Shown: one piece after another, positions 31,067-39,923 of the stretch | How the letters are laid out: each line of letters starts with the position of its first letter | Numbering within the stretch: position 1 is the stretch's first letter | Assembly (NCBI RefSeq): GCF_013823285.1 | Contig: NZ_PNLV01000004.1 | Coordinates: 1 to 60,698, forward strand | DNA length: 60,698 nucleotides | Direction of reading: 5' to 3' | Source of the DNA: Brevundimonas sp. | GTDB lineage: Bacteria > Pseudomonadota > Alphaproteobacteria > Caulobacterales > Caulobacteraceae | Program-made: the position numbers and the translations under genes | Notes under the pieces: model-generated | Told to the model about the DNA's origin: nothing | The model's input: the letters and a program-made list of their open reading frames with translations, nothing else | Database searches by the model: none

Positions 31067-33265
31067 ATGAGCGCGCACACCCCCACAATGGCCGAACTGG
31101 CCGCCGAGTACGGCTTGGCCGAAAACGAATATCAGGTCGTCCTGGACCGCCTCGGGCGAGAGCCCAACAACGTGGAGTTGGGCGTCTTCTCGGTCATGTG
31201 GTCCGAGCACTGCTCCTACAAGTCGTCAAAGATCCATCTGGGCAAGTTCCCCACAAAGGGGCCGCGCGTCATCTGCGGGCCGGGGGAGAACGCCGGAGTC
31301 ATCGACATCGACGACGGCGACGCCTGCATCTTCAAGATGGAGAGCCACAACCACCCGTCCTTCATCGAGCCCTATCAGGGCGCGGCCACCGGCGTGGGCG
31401 GCATCATGCGCGACGTCTTCACCATGGGCGCGCGGCCCGTGGCCCTGCTGAACGCCCTGCGCTTCGGCGATCCGGAGCACGAGAAGACCCGCCGCCTCGT
31501 CACCGGCGTGGTGGCCGGCATCGGCGGCTACGGCAACTGCGTGGGCGTGCCCACCGTGGCGGGCGAGACCAATTTCCACCGGGGCTACAACGGGAACATC
31601 CTGGTCAACGCCATGTGCGTGGGCGTGGCGAAGGCCGACTCGATCTTCTATTCGGCCGCCCCGGCGGCGGGCCACTCGGTGGTCTATTTCGGGTCGAAGA
31701 CCGGGCGGGACGGCATCCACGGCGCCACCATGTCCTCGGCCGAGTTCGACGACGAGTCCGACGCCAAGCGCCCCACGGTGCAGGTGGGCGACCCCTTCGC
31801 CGAAAAGCTGCTGATCGAGGCGACGCTGGAACTGATGGCCTCGGGCGCCGTGGCGGCCATTCAGGACATGGGCGCTGCGGGCCTGACGTCATCTTCCGTC
31901 GAGATGGCGGGCAAGGGCGGCGTCGGGGTCGAGCTGGACCTGGACCATGTGCCCCAGCGCGAAGAGGGCATGACCGCCTATGAGATGATGCTGTCCGAAA
32001 GCCAGGAAAGGATGCTGGCGGTGCTGAAGCCAGGCCGCGAGGACGACGGCCGCCGCATCTTCGAGAAGTGGGGCTTGGACGCCGCCGTCATCGGCAAGAC
32101 CACCGACACCGGCCATCTGGTGCTGAAGCACAAGGGCGAGGTTGTGTGCGACGTGCCGCTGGCGCCCCTGTTCGACGATGCCCCCCTGTATGACCGGCCG
32201 TGGACCCAGCCCGCGCTGCATCCGCGCATCGATCCCAAGGATGTGCCCGCTCCCGCCGACTGGACCGAGGCGGTGCTCAAGGTCATCGCCTGCCCCGACA
32301 TGGCCTCCAAGCGCTGGATCTGGGAGCAGTACGACCGGCACGTGATGGCCGACACCCTACAGGACTCCGCCACCGGCGCCGACGCGGGCGTGGTTCGGGT
32401 TCACGGCACGGACAAGGGGCTCGCGGTCACCAGCGACTGCACTCCCCGCTATGTCCAGAACGACCCCTATGAGGGCGGCAAGCAGGCCGTGGCCGAGGCG
32501 TGGCGCAACCTGACCGCCGTGGGCAGCCGCCCCATCGCCATCACCGACAATCTGAACTTCGGCAATCCGCAGCGGCCGGAGATCATGGGCCAGATCGTGC
32601 GGGCCATCGACGGCATGGCCGAGGCCTGCGCCGCCCTGGACTTTCCGGTCGTGAGCGGCAACGTCTCGCTCTACAACGAGACCAACGGCGTCGCCATTCC
32701 GCCCACCCCCACCGTCGGGGCGGTAGGCCTGCTGCCCAACTATGACGTGACCACCGGCTTCGCGGGCATGGTCGACGGCGATGCGCTGGTGCTGATCGGC
32801 GACACCCACGGAGAGCTGGGGGCGTCCATCTATCTGCGCGAGGTGCTGGGCCGTGAGGATGGCGCGCCGCCGCCTGTGGATCTGGCCCTTGAACGCAAGA
32901 CCGGCGACTTCGTGCGCGGCCTGATCGAGGCGGGCAAGCTGACCGTGGTTCACGACCTGTCCGACGGCGGCCTGATCGGCGCGGCGGCCGACCTGGCCCT
33001 GGCGTCGGACGCCGGCGTTATGCTGGACGCCACCAGCGAGCAGCATGCCCACATCCTGCTCTTCGCCGAGGATCAGTCCCGTTATCTGGTGGCAGTTCAG
33101 GACGCCGACGCGCTGATCACCGCCGCCCGCGAGGCCGGGCTGCACGCCTCCGTGGTGGGCCGCGCCGGGGGAACCGACTTCGCCTCCAAAGGCTTGTTCA
33201 GCATTCCCCTGGCCGAGCTTCGTCGCCGTCACGAAGGCTGGCTGCCCGACTGGATACAAGGCTGA
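31067..33265 (+). CDS. purL: Phosphoribosylformylglycinamidine synthase, small-type PurL
   Basis: 732 aa, the length of the small PurL that works with PurS and PurQ. Motifs include [59 protein letters not shown] and [10 protein letters not shown] (the AIR-synthase-type ATP-binding halves). It converts FGAR to FGAM in purine synthesis. purS and purQ are not in the window. The downstream P450 begins 4 bp after its stop codon. Confidence 0.96.
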   Translation: MSAHTPTMAELAAEYGLAENEYQVVLDRLGREPNNVELGVFSVMWSEHCSYKSSKIHLGKFPTKGPRVICGPGENAGVIDIDDGDACIFKMESHNHPSFIEPYQGAATGVGGIMRDVFTMGARPVALLNALRFGDPEHEKTRRLVTGVVAGIGGYGNCVGVPTVAGETNFHRGYNGNILVNAMCVGVAKADSIFYSAAPAAGHSVVYFGSKTGRDGIHGATMSSAEFDDESDAKRPTVQVGDPFAEKLLIEATLELMASGAVAAIQDMGAAGLTSSSVEMAGKGGVGVELDLDHVPQREEGMTAYEMMLSESQERMLAVLKPGREDDGRRIFEKWGLDAAVIGKTTDTGHLVLKHKGEVVCDVPLAPLFDDAPLYDRPWTQPALHPRIDPKDVPAPADWTEAVLKVIACPDMASKRWIWEQYDRHVMADTLQDSATGADAGVVRVHGTDKGLAVTSDCTPRYVQNDPYEGGKQAVAEAWRNLTAVGSRPIAITDNLNFGNPQRPEIMGQIVRAIDGMAEACAALDFPVVSGNVSLYNETNGVAIPPTPTVGAVGLLPNYDVTTGFAGMVDGDALVLIGDTHGELGASIYLREVLGREDGAPPPVDLALERKTGDFVRGLIEAGKLTVVHDLSDGGLIGAAADLALASDAGVMLDATSEQHAHILLFAEDQSRYLVAVQDADALITAAREAGLHASVVGRAGGTDFASKGLFSIPLAELRRRHEGWLPDWIQG

Positions 33266-33269
33266 CCTC

Positions 33270-34658
33270 ATGAGCATCACGGCGGACACGGTTTACAGAC
33301 CCCAGGTTCCGCCGCGGCGCTCCGGCGGCCCGCTATCCACGCCCGCCTTCCTGTGGCTGAGCTGGCGCGACCCGCTGCGCATCTGGTCCGATCGGCATTT
33401 TGAACTGCCGCAGATCCACGGGCGCGGGTTGTTCGGCGAGATGCTGGTGGTCAGCCATCCCGACGGCGTTCGCCATGTCCTGACCGAGAACGCCGCCAAC
33501 TATGTGAAGGGCGACCTGCAACGGCGCGTTCTGGGGCCCCTGCTGGCCGAAGGTCTGCTGCTGGCCGAGGGCGAGGACTGGCGCCGCGCCCGGCGTATCA
33601 TGGCGCCCCTGTTCACCCCCGCGCGCATCGGCGGCCTGACCCGGCGCATGGCCGAGGTCTGCAAGGCGCGGATCGCCGGGTGGAGCCTGGCGCCGCAAGG
33701 CCGCATCATGGACATGGACAGCGAGCTGTCGGGCCTGACCTTCGACATCCTGTCCGCCACCATGTTTTCCGATGATCTGGGGGGACAAGCCGCCGGCTTC
33801 GAGCGCGCCCTGAACAGCTATCTGTCCGCCGGGGCCCGCATCGATCCGCTGGACGTGATGGGCGCGCCGGACTGGGCGCCGCGGCTGGGCCGCATCGCCA
33901 GCCATCGCTCGGCGGTGTTCTTCGAGAAGCGCGTCACCGCCCTGGTGGCCGCCCGCCGCGCCCGCGTGGACGCGGGTCATCCGGCGCCGCCCGATCTGCT
34001 GACCGCCCTTCTGACCGCCCGGGACGAGGGCGGCGGGCGCGGGCTCAGCGACAGCGAGGTGGCCGCCAACATCCTGACCTTCATCCTGGCCGGGCACGAA
34101 ACCACCGCCCGGGCGCTGGGCTGGACCCTGCACCTGCTGTCGCGCCAGCCCGAGGTCATGGCCAGGGTGCAGGCCGAGGCGGACGGTTTCGACATCGACC
34201 AGCCGGGCTGGGCGGACCGCCTGCCCTGGATTCGCGCCGCCTTCGAGGAGACCATGCGGCTGTTCCCGCCCGCCCCGACCATGGCGCGCAAGGCGCTGGA
34301 GGCGGACGTGATCGGCGGCCAGGCCATCGGCGCGGGAACCACGGTGGTGATCTCGCCCTGGGTGCTGCAGCGTCACCGTCGGCTGTGGGATGATCCGGAC
34401 GCCTTCAAGCCGGAGCGCTTCCTGCCGGAGAACCGCAAGGCGGTCGACCGCTACGCCTACATCCCTTTCAGCGCGGGGCCGCGGGTCTGCATCGGCGCCA
34501 GCTTCGCCGTGCAAGAGGCGATGATCGCCTTGGCCGTGATCCTGCGCGAGGCCCAGGTGGAGGCGATCACGCGGGCCGAGCCCCGGCCGGTGCATCAGGT
34601 GACGCTTCGCGCCCGCCGTCCCATTGAGCTGCGCCTGCGAAAGCGTCGGGCCGCGTAA
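33270..34658 (+). CDS. Cytochrome P450
   Basis: 462 aa, soluble bacterial type without an N-terminal anchor. The I-helix AGHETTARAL (oxygen activation), K-helix EETMR (ExxR), and the haem-binding loop FSAGPRVCIG with cysteine ligand C407 are all present. It resembles the bacterial CYP102-like/CYP110-like fatty acid or terpenoid hydroxylases in build, but the substrate cannot be read. Its start is 4 bp after purL, so the two are likely co-transcribed. No ferredoxin or reductase gene is nearby. Confidence 0.93.
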   Translation: MSITADTVYRPQVPPRRSGGPLSTPAFLWLSWRDPLRIWSDRHFELPQIHGRGLFGEMLVVSHPDGVRHVLTENAANYVKGDLQRRVLGPLLAEGLLLAEGEDWRRARRIMAPLFTPARIGGLTRRMAEVCKARIAGWSLAPQGRIMDMDSELSGLTFDILSATMFSDDLGGQAAGFERALNSYLSAGARIDPLDVMGAPDWAPRLGRIASHRSAVFFEKRVTALVAARRARVDAGHPAPPDLLTALLTARDEGGGRGLSDSEVAANILTFILAGHETTARALGWTLHLLSRQPEVMARVQAEADGFDIDQPGWADRLPWIRAAFEETMRLFPPAPTMARKALEADVIGGQAIGAGTTVVISPWVLQRHRRLWDDPDAFKPERFLPENRKAVDRYAYIPFSAGPRVCIGASFAVQEAMIALAVILREAQVEAITRAEPRPVHQVTLRARRPIELRLRKRRAA

Positions 34659-34716
34659 GCCGCCCCTTAAGGATTATCCGCCATCCTTAACGGCGTTATT
34701 CGGAGGCTCACTTCCC

Positions 34717-34956
34717 ATGCCCATGCCTGTCGAGGCGCTGGAACAGCATCTGCGCGAGGCGTTTCCCGACGCCGAGATCGAGATTCACGATCTGGCCGGG
34801 GACGGCGATCATTATCGTGCGCGCATCGTCTCGTCCGCCTTCGCCGGGCAGTCGCGGGTGAAGCAGCATCAGGCCGTCTATGCGGCCCTCAAGGGCAAGA
34901 TGGGCGGCGAACTACACGCGCTGGCGCTGGAGACCAGCGCCCCTGAGGGAGCCTGA
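34717..34956 (+). CDS. BolA family protein
   Basis: 79 aa from the ATG at 34717, with CGGAGG about 11 bases before it (a second ATG is two codons downstream). It has the BolA/IbaG pattern: IEIHDLAGDGDHYRARIVSSAFAG, KQHQAVYAALKGKMGGELHALAL. The His in KQHQ, and the conserved His near GELHAL, can coordinate a [2Fe-2S] cluster shared with monothiol glutaredoxin. A CGFS glutaredoxin gene 1 kb downstream on the same strand fits that partnership. Confidence 0.9.
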   Translation: MPMPVEALEQHLREAFPDAEIEIHDLAGDGDHYRARIVSSAFAGQSRVKQHQAVYAALKGKMGGELHALALETSAPEGA

Positions 34957-34959
34957 CCC

Positions 34960-35868
34960 ATGCGCTATCGTCCCCTTGGCCGCTCCGGTTCGGCCGTTTC
35001 GGCCCTGACCCTGAAGATCGGCTCCGAGGCGCTCGCGGGCGGGCCCTCGCGCGCCCAGGCGCTGGTGTTCGCGGCTCTGGAGGCGGGCATCAACACCGTT
35101 CACCTGACCAGCGCCGATCCGGTGCTGGCCGAAGCGGTGGGCCAGGCCCTGTCCCAGGTGGACCGCAAGCTCATTCAGATATCCATCAGCCTCGGTCGTG
35201 CCGACGCGCGGCGGGGCGGCCGTGATTTCTCGCCCGAGGCCCTGACCGGCTCCATCGACCGCGTCCTGCACGCCTCCGGTCTCGATTCGATCGATCTGGC
35301 TCTGCTGGACGAGCCGGGCGAGGACGAGATGCCCCAGACCGCTCTGAACGCCCTCAAGGCCCAGCGCACCGCCGGACGCATCCGCATGCTGGGCATCGCC
35401 GGGGACGGCGAGGTGATGGACGCCTACATCTCCACCGGCGCGTTCGATGTCCTGGCCACCAGCTATCATGTGAACTCCCCCTGGCAGACCAGGCATCGCA
35501 TCCGCGCCGCGCTGGAGCGAGACATGGCGGTGGTGGCCTATGGCTATTTCCCGGAGGAACTGGACACGGCGAAGAAGGCGGAATCCGTTCATGTCCCCAG
35601 GAAGGGTCTGTTCGGCCTGGGCGGGCGCCCCAAGCATGATCCACTGGCCGGTGCGGGCACCTTTGCCTTTCTGCATCAGACACACGGCTGGAGCGCCGAG
35701 CACATCTGCCTGGCCTTCGCCCTGACCGACCCGTCCATCGCCACGGTTCTGGTCGACGCGCCTGACAGCGAGCGCATCGAGGCTCTGGCCGCCGTGCCCG
35801 AGCGCGATCTCCCTCCCGGCCTGGCCGCCCAGATCGAGATGGCCCGGGTCCGCATGGCGGCGGCCTGA
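34960..35868 (+). CDS. Aldo/keto reductase relative without the catalytic tetrad
   Basis: 302 aa, with the aldo/keto reductase opening (RYRPLGRSGSAVSALTL) and a TIM-barrel-like strand/helix order. The catalytic residues of AKRs (Asp-Tyr-Lys-His) are not at their places: the GINxxDTAxxYG segment reads GINTVHLTSADPV (H48 for Asp, D53 for Tyr), the strand that should carry Lys reads LIQISISLG, and the His strand reads IDLALLDEP. It is therefore probably not an NADPH oxidoreductase. It starts 3 bp after bolA and is followed by grxD. Confidence 0.8.
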   Translation: MRYRPLGRSGSAVSALTLKIGSEALAGGPSRAQALVFAALEAGINTVHLTSADPVLAEAVGQALSQVDRKLIQISISLGRADARRGGRDFSPEALTGSIDRVLHASGLDSIDLALLDEPGEDEMPQTALNALKAQRTAGRIRMLGIAGDGEVMDAYISTGAFDVLATSYHVNSPWQTRHRIRAALERDMAVVAYGYFPEELDTAKKAESVHVPRKGLFGLGGRPKHDPLAGAGTFAFLHQTHGWSAEHICLAFALTDPSIATVLVDAPDSERIEALAAVPERDLPPGLAAQIEMARVRMAAA

Positions 35869-35983
35869 CAGCCCTCAACCAGCGAGCGTCGGCGGCGTGA
35901 GCGACAGGGCAAAGGCCCACTCGCCTTGACCCGGCCCTGATCGATCCCTAGCTGACGGGTTCCTCCTGAACAGGCGAACTCCC

Positions 35984-36331
35984 GTGACCGACCCCATCGA
36001 GAACCCCGTCCACGCCTTCATCGCCGCCACCGTGGCCGAGCACCCTGTGGTGCTGTTCATGAAGGGCACGCCCGATGCGCCCAAATGCGGCTTTTCGGCT
36101 GTAACCGTGCAGATCCTGGACCACGTGGGCGCGGCCTTTGTGGGCGTGGACGTGTTGCAGGACGAAGCCCTGCGCGACGGCATCAAGACCTTCACCGACT
36201 GGCCCACCATTCCCCAGCTTTATGTTAAGGGCGAATTCGTCGGCGGCTCGGACATCGTGCGCGAGATGTTCCAGTCCGGCGAGCTTCAGCAGGCCCTGAC
36301 GGAAAAGGGCGTGGTCCTGGGCGAGGCCTGA
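35984..36331 (+). CDS. grxD: Monothiol glutaredoxin (Grx4/GrxD type)
   Basis: 115 aa. It contains the monothiol CGFS active site at C35 (MKGTPDAPKCGFSA), the WPTIPQLYVKGEFVGGSDI motif with the cis-Pro glutathione site, and the usual C-terminal helix. Grx4-type proteins hold a glutathione-ligated [2Fe-2S] cluster and form complexes with BolA proteins for Fe-S trafficking. The bolA gene lies 1 kb upstream. Confidence 0.94.
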   Translation: MTDPIENPVHAFIAATVAEHPVVLFMKGTPDAPKCGFSAVTVQILDHVGAAFVGVDVLQDEALRDGIKTFTDWPTIPQLYVKGEFVGGSDIVREMFQSGELQQALTEKGVVLGEA

Positions 36332-36333
36332 TT

Positions 36334-36756
36334 GTGGCCCGGCGGGAACTGACCCCGCGCGAGGATCGTCAGGTCTTCACCCTGCCCCTGACCATCAGGG
36401 GCGAGCATATCGACGAGAACGGCCATGTGAACAACGTGGTCTATGTGGGCTGGCTGCAGGAAGCCGGCACGGCCCACTGGAACAGCCTGTTCAGCGCCGA
36501 GGACCGCGCTCGCTGGTCTTGGGTCGCCCTGCGGCACGAGGTGGACTATTTCCGCCCCCTGCCCCCCGGCGCGACGGCCATGGCCCGCACCTGGGTCGGC
36601 GATCCGCAGGGGCCGCGCTTCGCCCGTTATGTCCGCATCGAGGACGGCGAAGGCCGCCTTTGCGCCCAGGGCCTGTCCGAATGGTGCCTTGTGGACGCCA
36701 GGACCTTGCGCCCGCACCGCATCCCCCCTGAAATGGTCAGGCCGTTCGAGGCCTGA
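36334..36756 (+). CDS. Acyl-CoA thioesterase, 4HBT hotdog fold
   Basis: 140 aa from a GTG at 36334, two bases after the grxD stop codon, so translation is probably coupled. The 4HBT signature reads DENGHVNNVVYVGWLQEAGTAHW. It should hydrolyse a thioester; substrate unknown. It is convergent with the lipoprotein gene, 7 bp away. The fold resembles the thioesterase at 9763-10197 but similarity outside the motif is low. Confidence 0.85.
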   Translation: MARRELTPREDRQVFTLPLTIRGEHIDENGHVNNVVYVGWLQEAGTAHWNSLFSAEDRARWSWVALRHEVDYFRPLPPGATAMARTWVGDPQGPRFARYVRIEDGEGRLCAQGLSEWCLVDARTLRPHRIPPEMVRPFEA

Positions 36757-36763
36757 CCTTTCG

Positions 36764-37165
36764 TCACTCTCGGGGCACGAGCAGCGGATTGGCCAGCACC
36801 AGGGCGGCGCCCTGCTCCAGGCCCAGCTCAGCATAGGTCCAGGACAGCTCCACACCCTCAGGGACCAACGCGCGGCAGTGGTCCGGTTCGGTGCGCACCA
36901 GGGTCATTTCCCCGGCCATGCCGGCGCCGTCCACGATCTCGACGCGGAAGTCGGACTTGTCCGTGCAGCCGTTGGAGGTCACGCGCACCACCGCCTGGCC
37001 GCGCTCGAAGCGGACGCCGTGCACGCCTTCCAGTTCACGCGACGCCAGCTCGACAGAGGCTGCCGGAGCCGTGCGCACCGTGGTCGTCTCGCCGCTGTCG
37101 CTGGCGTAGATGACGCAGCCGCCCAGCATCAGCGGGGCCGCCAGAAGAACAGGCAGGGCGCGCAT
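36764..37165 (-). CDS. Putative lipoprotein
   Basis: 133 aa from the ATG at 37165. The N-terminus is a lipoprotein signal peptide with lipobox MLGGC (C17). The mature part is beta-rich and has two further Cys that may form a disulfide. The first 30 residues of the protein closely resemble those of the tiny lipoprotein just upstream (PLMLGGCVIYASD against PMLSGCIIIATD), so the two genes are probably a tandem duplication. Function unknown. Confidence 0.75.
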   Translation of the reverse strand: MRALPVLLAAPLMLGGCVIYASDSGETTTVRTAPAASVELASRELEGVHGVRFERGQAVVRVTSNGCTDKSDFRVEIVDGAGMAGEMTLVRTEPDHCRALVPEGVELSWTYAELGLEQGAALVLANPLLVPRE

Positions 37166-37284
37166 CAACGGTTCGAATCGTCGCTGGTGGTGATCACGCG
37201 CGTGGAGGGCTTGTCCGTGGCGATGATGATGCAGCCCGAAAGCATGGGTGCGGCGATGGCGGCGATGAGCAGGATGCGAAGCAT
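37165..37284 (-). CDS. 39-aa miniature lipoprotein
   Basis: 39 aa, from ATG at 37284 to a TGA that shares one base with the ATG of the following gene (TGATG). It has a full lipoprotein signal peptide (MLRILLIAAIAAPMLSGC, lipobox LSGC, C18) and a mature chain of only about 22 residues, Thr/Ser-rich and polar. The coupling with the longer lipoprotein, plus the shared signal region, supports a real gene. It is too short to be picked up by most gene callers. Function unknown. Confidence 0.68.
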   Translation of the reverse strand: MLRILLIAAIAAPMLSGCIIIATDKPSTRVITTSDDSNR

Positions 37285-37393
37285 TGAAAGGACCCCGTGG
37301 ATGACGTGATGCCCGATACTGCCAAGGCGCGCGGGCAAAGACACGTGAACAATCGGAAAGGGTGAAACGGAGCCATCTCCCGTCAGGAGAGGG

Positions 37394-38047
37394 CTAGTCC
37401 TTTTCGTCCCCTTCCACGAAGTCCTGCACGAACTCCGGCGTGTCGCCGTCCTCTATGGGATCCTCGTCCTCGCCGTCGCCGCGCGAGGGGTCCGGCACCT
37501 CGAACCCGGCGGGCAGGGACAGGTCCAGCAGGCCGGCGGCCTTCATCTCCTGCACGCCCGGCAGGTCATACAGGCTGGCCAGGCCGAAATGCTCCATGAA
37601 GCGGTCCGCCGTGGCGTAGGTGACCGGCCGCCCCGGCGTGCGCCGCCGCCCCTTCAGCTTCACGAAGCCCATCTCCAACAACAGGTCCAGGGTGCCCTTG
37701 GAGATGCTGACTCCGCGCACGCTTTCGATCTCGGCGCGGGTGACGGGCTGGTGGTAGGCGATGATGGCCAGGGTCTCCAGCGCGGCCCTGGACAGCCGGC
37801 GCGGCTCCTCGCGCTCCTCGGTCATCAGGAACGAAAGGTCAGGCGCCGTGCGGAAGCGCCAGCGGCCCGCCACGCATTCCAGCTCCACCCCCCGGCCTGC
37901 ATAGCGCTCGATCAGGGCGGTGAGCGTCCCGCCTACATCGGCCCCTTCGGGCAGGCGGCGCGCGATCTCCTCCACCGACAACGGCGCGGCGGCGGCGAAC
38001 AGCAGGGCCTCGATGCGGCGCTCCAGATCGTCGGGTTCCACGGTCAC
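37394..38047 (-). CDS. scpB: Segregation and condensation protein B
   Basis: 217 aa, starting at a GTG that overlaps the scpA stop by 4 bp. Two winged-helix domains are recognisable, with RIEALLFAAAAPLSVEEIA and TLAIIAYHQPVTRAEIESVRG, then LLEMGFVKLKGRRRTPGRPVTYATAD; an acidic tail ends the protein. ScpB is the kite subunit that binds ScpA and bridges the Smc heads in chromosome condensation and segregation. It is the last gene of the nagZ-scpA-scpB run. Confidence 0.93.
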   Translation of the reverse strand: MTVEPDDLERRIEALLFAAAAPLSVEEIARRLPEGADVGGTLTALIERYAGRGVELECVAGRWRFRTAPDLSFLMTEEREEPRRLSRAALETLAIIAYHQPVTRAEIESVRGVSISKGTLDLLLEMGFVKLKGRRRTPGRPVTYATADRFMEHFGLASLYDLPGVQEMKAAGLLDLSLPAGFEVPDPSRGDGEDEDPIEDGDTPEFVQDFVEGDEKD

Positions 38048-38868
38048 GGCGTCAGCTCCAGCGGCTGGCCGATATCGCGGCGGCGCAGGTAGAGGTCATC
38101 GAAGGCCCGGGTCTGGCGCACGTCCATGGCGCCTTCCTTGACCAGCTCCAGGCTGGCCGACAGGGTCGAGGCCACATAGGAGGCCTGGGTTGGCCCCTCC
38201 CCGCCCCGCTCGCGCGTGGGGGCCACCTTCTCAAGCGGGGTCCAGTCGGCCAGTTTGGGCATCATCTCGCGCAGCCAGTCGCGCGCTTCCTCAAGCGCAA
38301 AGGCCTCCACCCGCTGGGTGGGGGTATAGCGGCGCTGATCCTCACGTCGGCGCTGGACCACATAGGCCACCATCAGATCATAGAGGCTGACATCCACCCG
38401 GTCGGACGGCACGATGACGGTGGCTTCCGGATCGCCGCGGGTGAACACGTCGCGCTTCAGCTGCGGTCGGGCCGTGATGGCCTCCACCGCCGTGCGCATG
38501 GCCTCCAGCTTCTTGAGACGGAAGGCGAGGGCCGCAGCCATCAGCTCGGCAGGCGGCTCGTCCTTCGCCTTCTGCTCGTTGCGGGGCAGCAGCAGGCGCG
38601 ATTTCAGATAGGCCAGCCAAGACGCCATCACCAGATAGTCGGCCGCCAGCGAGAAGTTGCGGCTGCGCGCCTCGTGCACGAAAGCCAGGTACTGTTCGGC
38701 CAGCTTCGTGATCGACAGCTTCAGCAGATCGACCTTCTGGGTGCGGGCCAGGGCCAGCAGCACATGAAGCGGCCCTTCATAGCCGTCGATGTCCACCACG
38801 AAGGTCTGGTCGTCGGGCGCCGCGTCCACGGCGTCGAAACCCAGATCGATCTGGAATTCCTCACTCAT
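38044..38868 (-). CDS. scpA: Segregation and condensation protein A
   Basis: 274 aa. The kleisin signature is IDGYEGPLHVLLALARTQKVDLLKLSI at the N-terminus, then YLAFVHEARSRNFSLAADYLVMASWLAYLKSRLLLP. It links the Smc heads through its N- and C-terminal domains together with ScpB. The start overlaps nagZ by 4 bp and the end overlaps scpB by 4 bp, so the three are translated as one unit. Confidence 0.94.
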   Translation of the reverse strand: MSEEFQIDLGFDAVDAAPDDQTFVVDIDGYEGPLHVLLALARTQKVDLLKLSITKLAEQYLAFVHEARSRNFSLAADYLVMASWLAYLKSRLLLPRNEQKAKDEPPAELMAAALAFRLKKLEAMRTAVEAITARPQLKRDVFTRGDPEATVIVPSDRVDVSLYDLMVAYVVQRRREDQRRYTPTQRVEAFALEEARDWLREMMPKLADWTPLEKVAPTRERGGEGPTQASYVASTLSASLELVKEGAMDVRQTRAFDDLYLRRRDIGQPLELTP

Positions 38869-39923
38869 GCCTCACCCGCCGCCGGTCCGGCCGCCGCCGT
38901 CATCCGGCCCGCCAGCCGCGCCTCGAACCGGGCGCGGGCGGGGGCCTCGTCCAGCGGCTCGGGCGTGGCCGGAACACGGGCCAGCGCCGCCCCGGCCCGC
39001 TTCGCCGCCGCGCCCCGCAGGCGCCCGACGCCCTCGGCCACCGCGCGCATCTCGTTCAGATTGCCGTTGCAGTGCAGGACCACGTCGCATCCGGCCTTCA
39101 GCGAGGCCTCGGCCCGTTCCCGCAGCGAGCCGCTGAGGGCGTTCATGGACAGGTCGTCGGTGATGATCAGCCCGCCGAAGCCCAGGCCCCCCCTAGCCGC
39201 GTCCTCGCGCATCAGCCGGACCGCCTTGCGCGAGGTGGTGGCCGGGCGCTTCCTGTCGATGGCCTCGAACACCACGTGGGCGGTCATCGCCATGGGCATG
39301 TCTGACAGGGCCCGGAACGGCGCGAAATCCCAGGCGTCCAGGGTCTTCAGGGGATCAGCCACCACCGGCAGGGCGTGGTGGCTGTCCGCCGTGGCGCGGC
39401 CGTGGCCGGGCATGTGCTTGATCACCGGCAGGACCCCGCCCGCCAGCAGGCCCTCGGCCGCCGCCCGTCCCAGCTGGGCCACAGTGGCGGGATCGTGGGC
39501 GTAGGCCCGGTCGCCGATGATGTCGTGGGCCCCAGGCGTCGGCGTGTCCAGCACCGGCAGACAATCCACCGTGATCCCCAGCGCCAGCAGGTCATGGGCG
39601 ATCAGCCGGGCGCCCAGACGCGCCAGCTCGCGCGCCTCCAGCGGATCGTTGGTCGCCTTCAGATAGGCCGCGCCGGGCGGATAGGCGGGCCAGTGCGGCG
39701 GGCGCAGGCGCTGGACCCGCCCGCCCTCCTGATCGATCAGGATCGGTGCATCGGCCCGGCCCACCGTCTCGCGCAGGGCGGCAGTGAGGGCGCGGACCTG
39801 ATCGGGCGTCTCCACATTGCGGCGGAACAGGATGAAGCCCCAGGGCCGGACGTCGCGGAAGAAGCGTCGCTCCTCCTCGCCCAGCACCGGGCCTTCGCAC
39901 CCGTAGATCGCCGCCGAGATCAC
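38865..39923 (-). CDS. nagZ: Beta-N-acetylhexosaminidase (NagZ)
   Basis: 352 aa, starting at GTG (TAGTG overlap with the SPOR gene). It is a GH3 family enzyme with FIRRN-like opening FILFRRNVETPDQVRAL, the NagZ loop KHMPGHGRATADSHHALP bearing the catalytic His, and the Asp nucleophile in IITDDLSMNAL. It removes GlcNAc from GlcNAc-1,6-anhydroMurNAc-peptides in cytoplasmic peptidoglycan recycling. In some bacteria its product influences beta-lactamase induction; no such regulator is in this window. Confidence 0.93.
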   Translation of the reverse strand: MISAAIYGCEGPVLGEEERRFFRDVRPWGFILFRRNVETPDQVRALTAALRETVGRADAPILIDQEGGRVQRLRPPHWPAYPPGAAYLKATNDPLEARELARLGARLIAHDLLALGITVDCLPVLDTPTPGAHDIIGDRAYAHDPATVAQLGRAAAEGLLAGGVLPVIKHMPGHGRATADSHHALPVVADPLKTLDAWDFAPFRALSDMPMAMTAHVVFEAIDRKRPATTSRKAVRLMREDAARGGLGFGGLIITDDLSMNALSGSLRERAEASLKAGCDVVLHCNGNLNEMRAVAEGVGRLRGAAAKRAGAALARVPATPEPLDEAPARARFEARLAGRMTAAAGPAAGEA

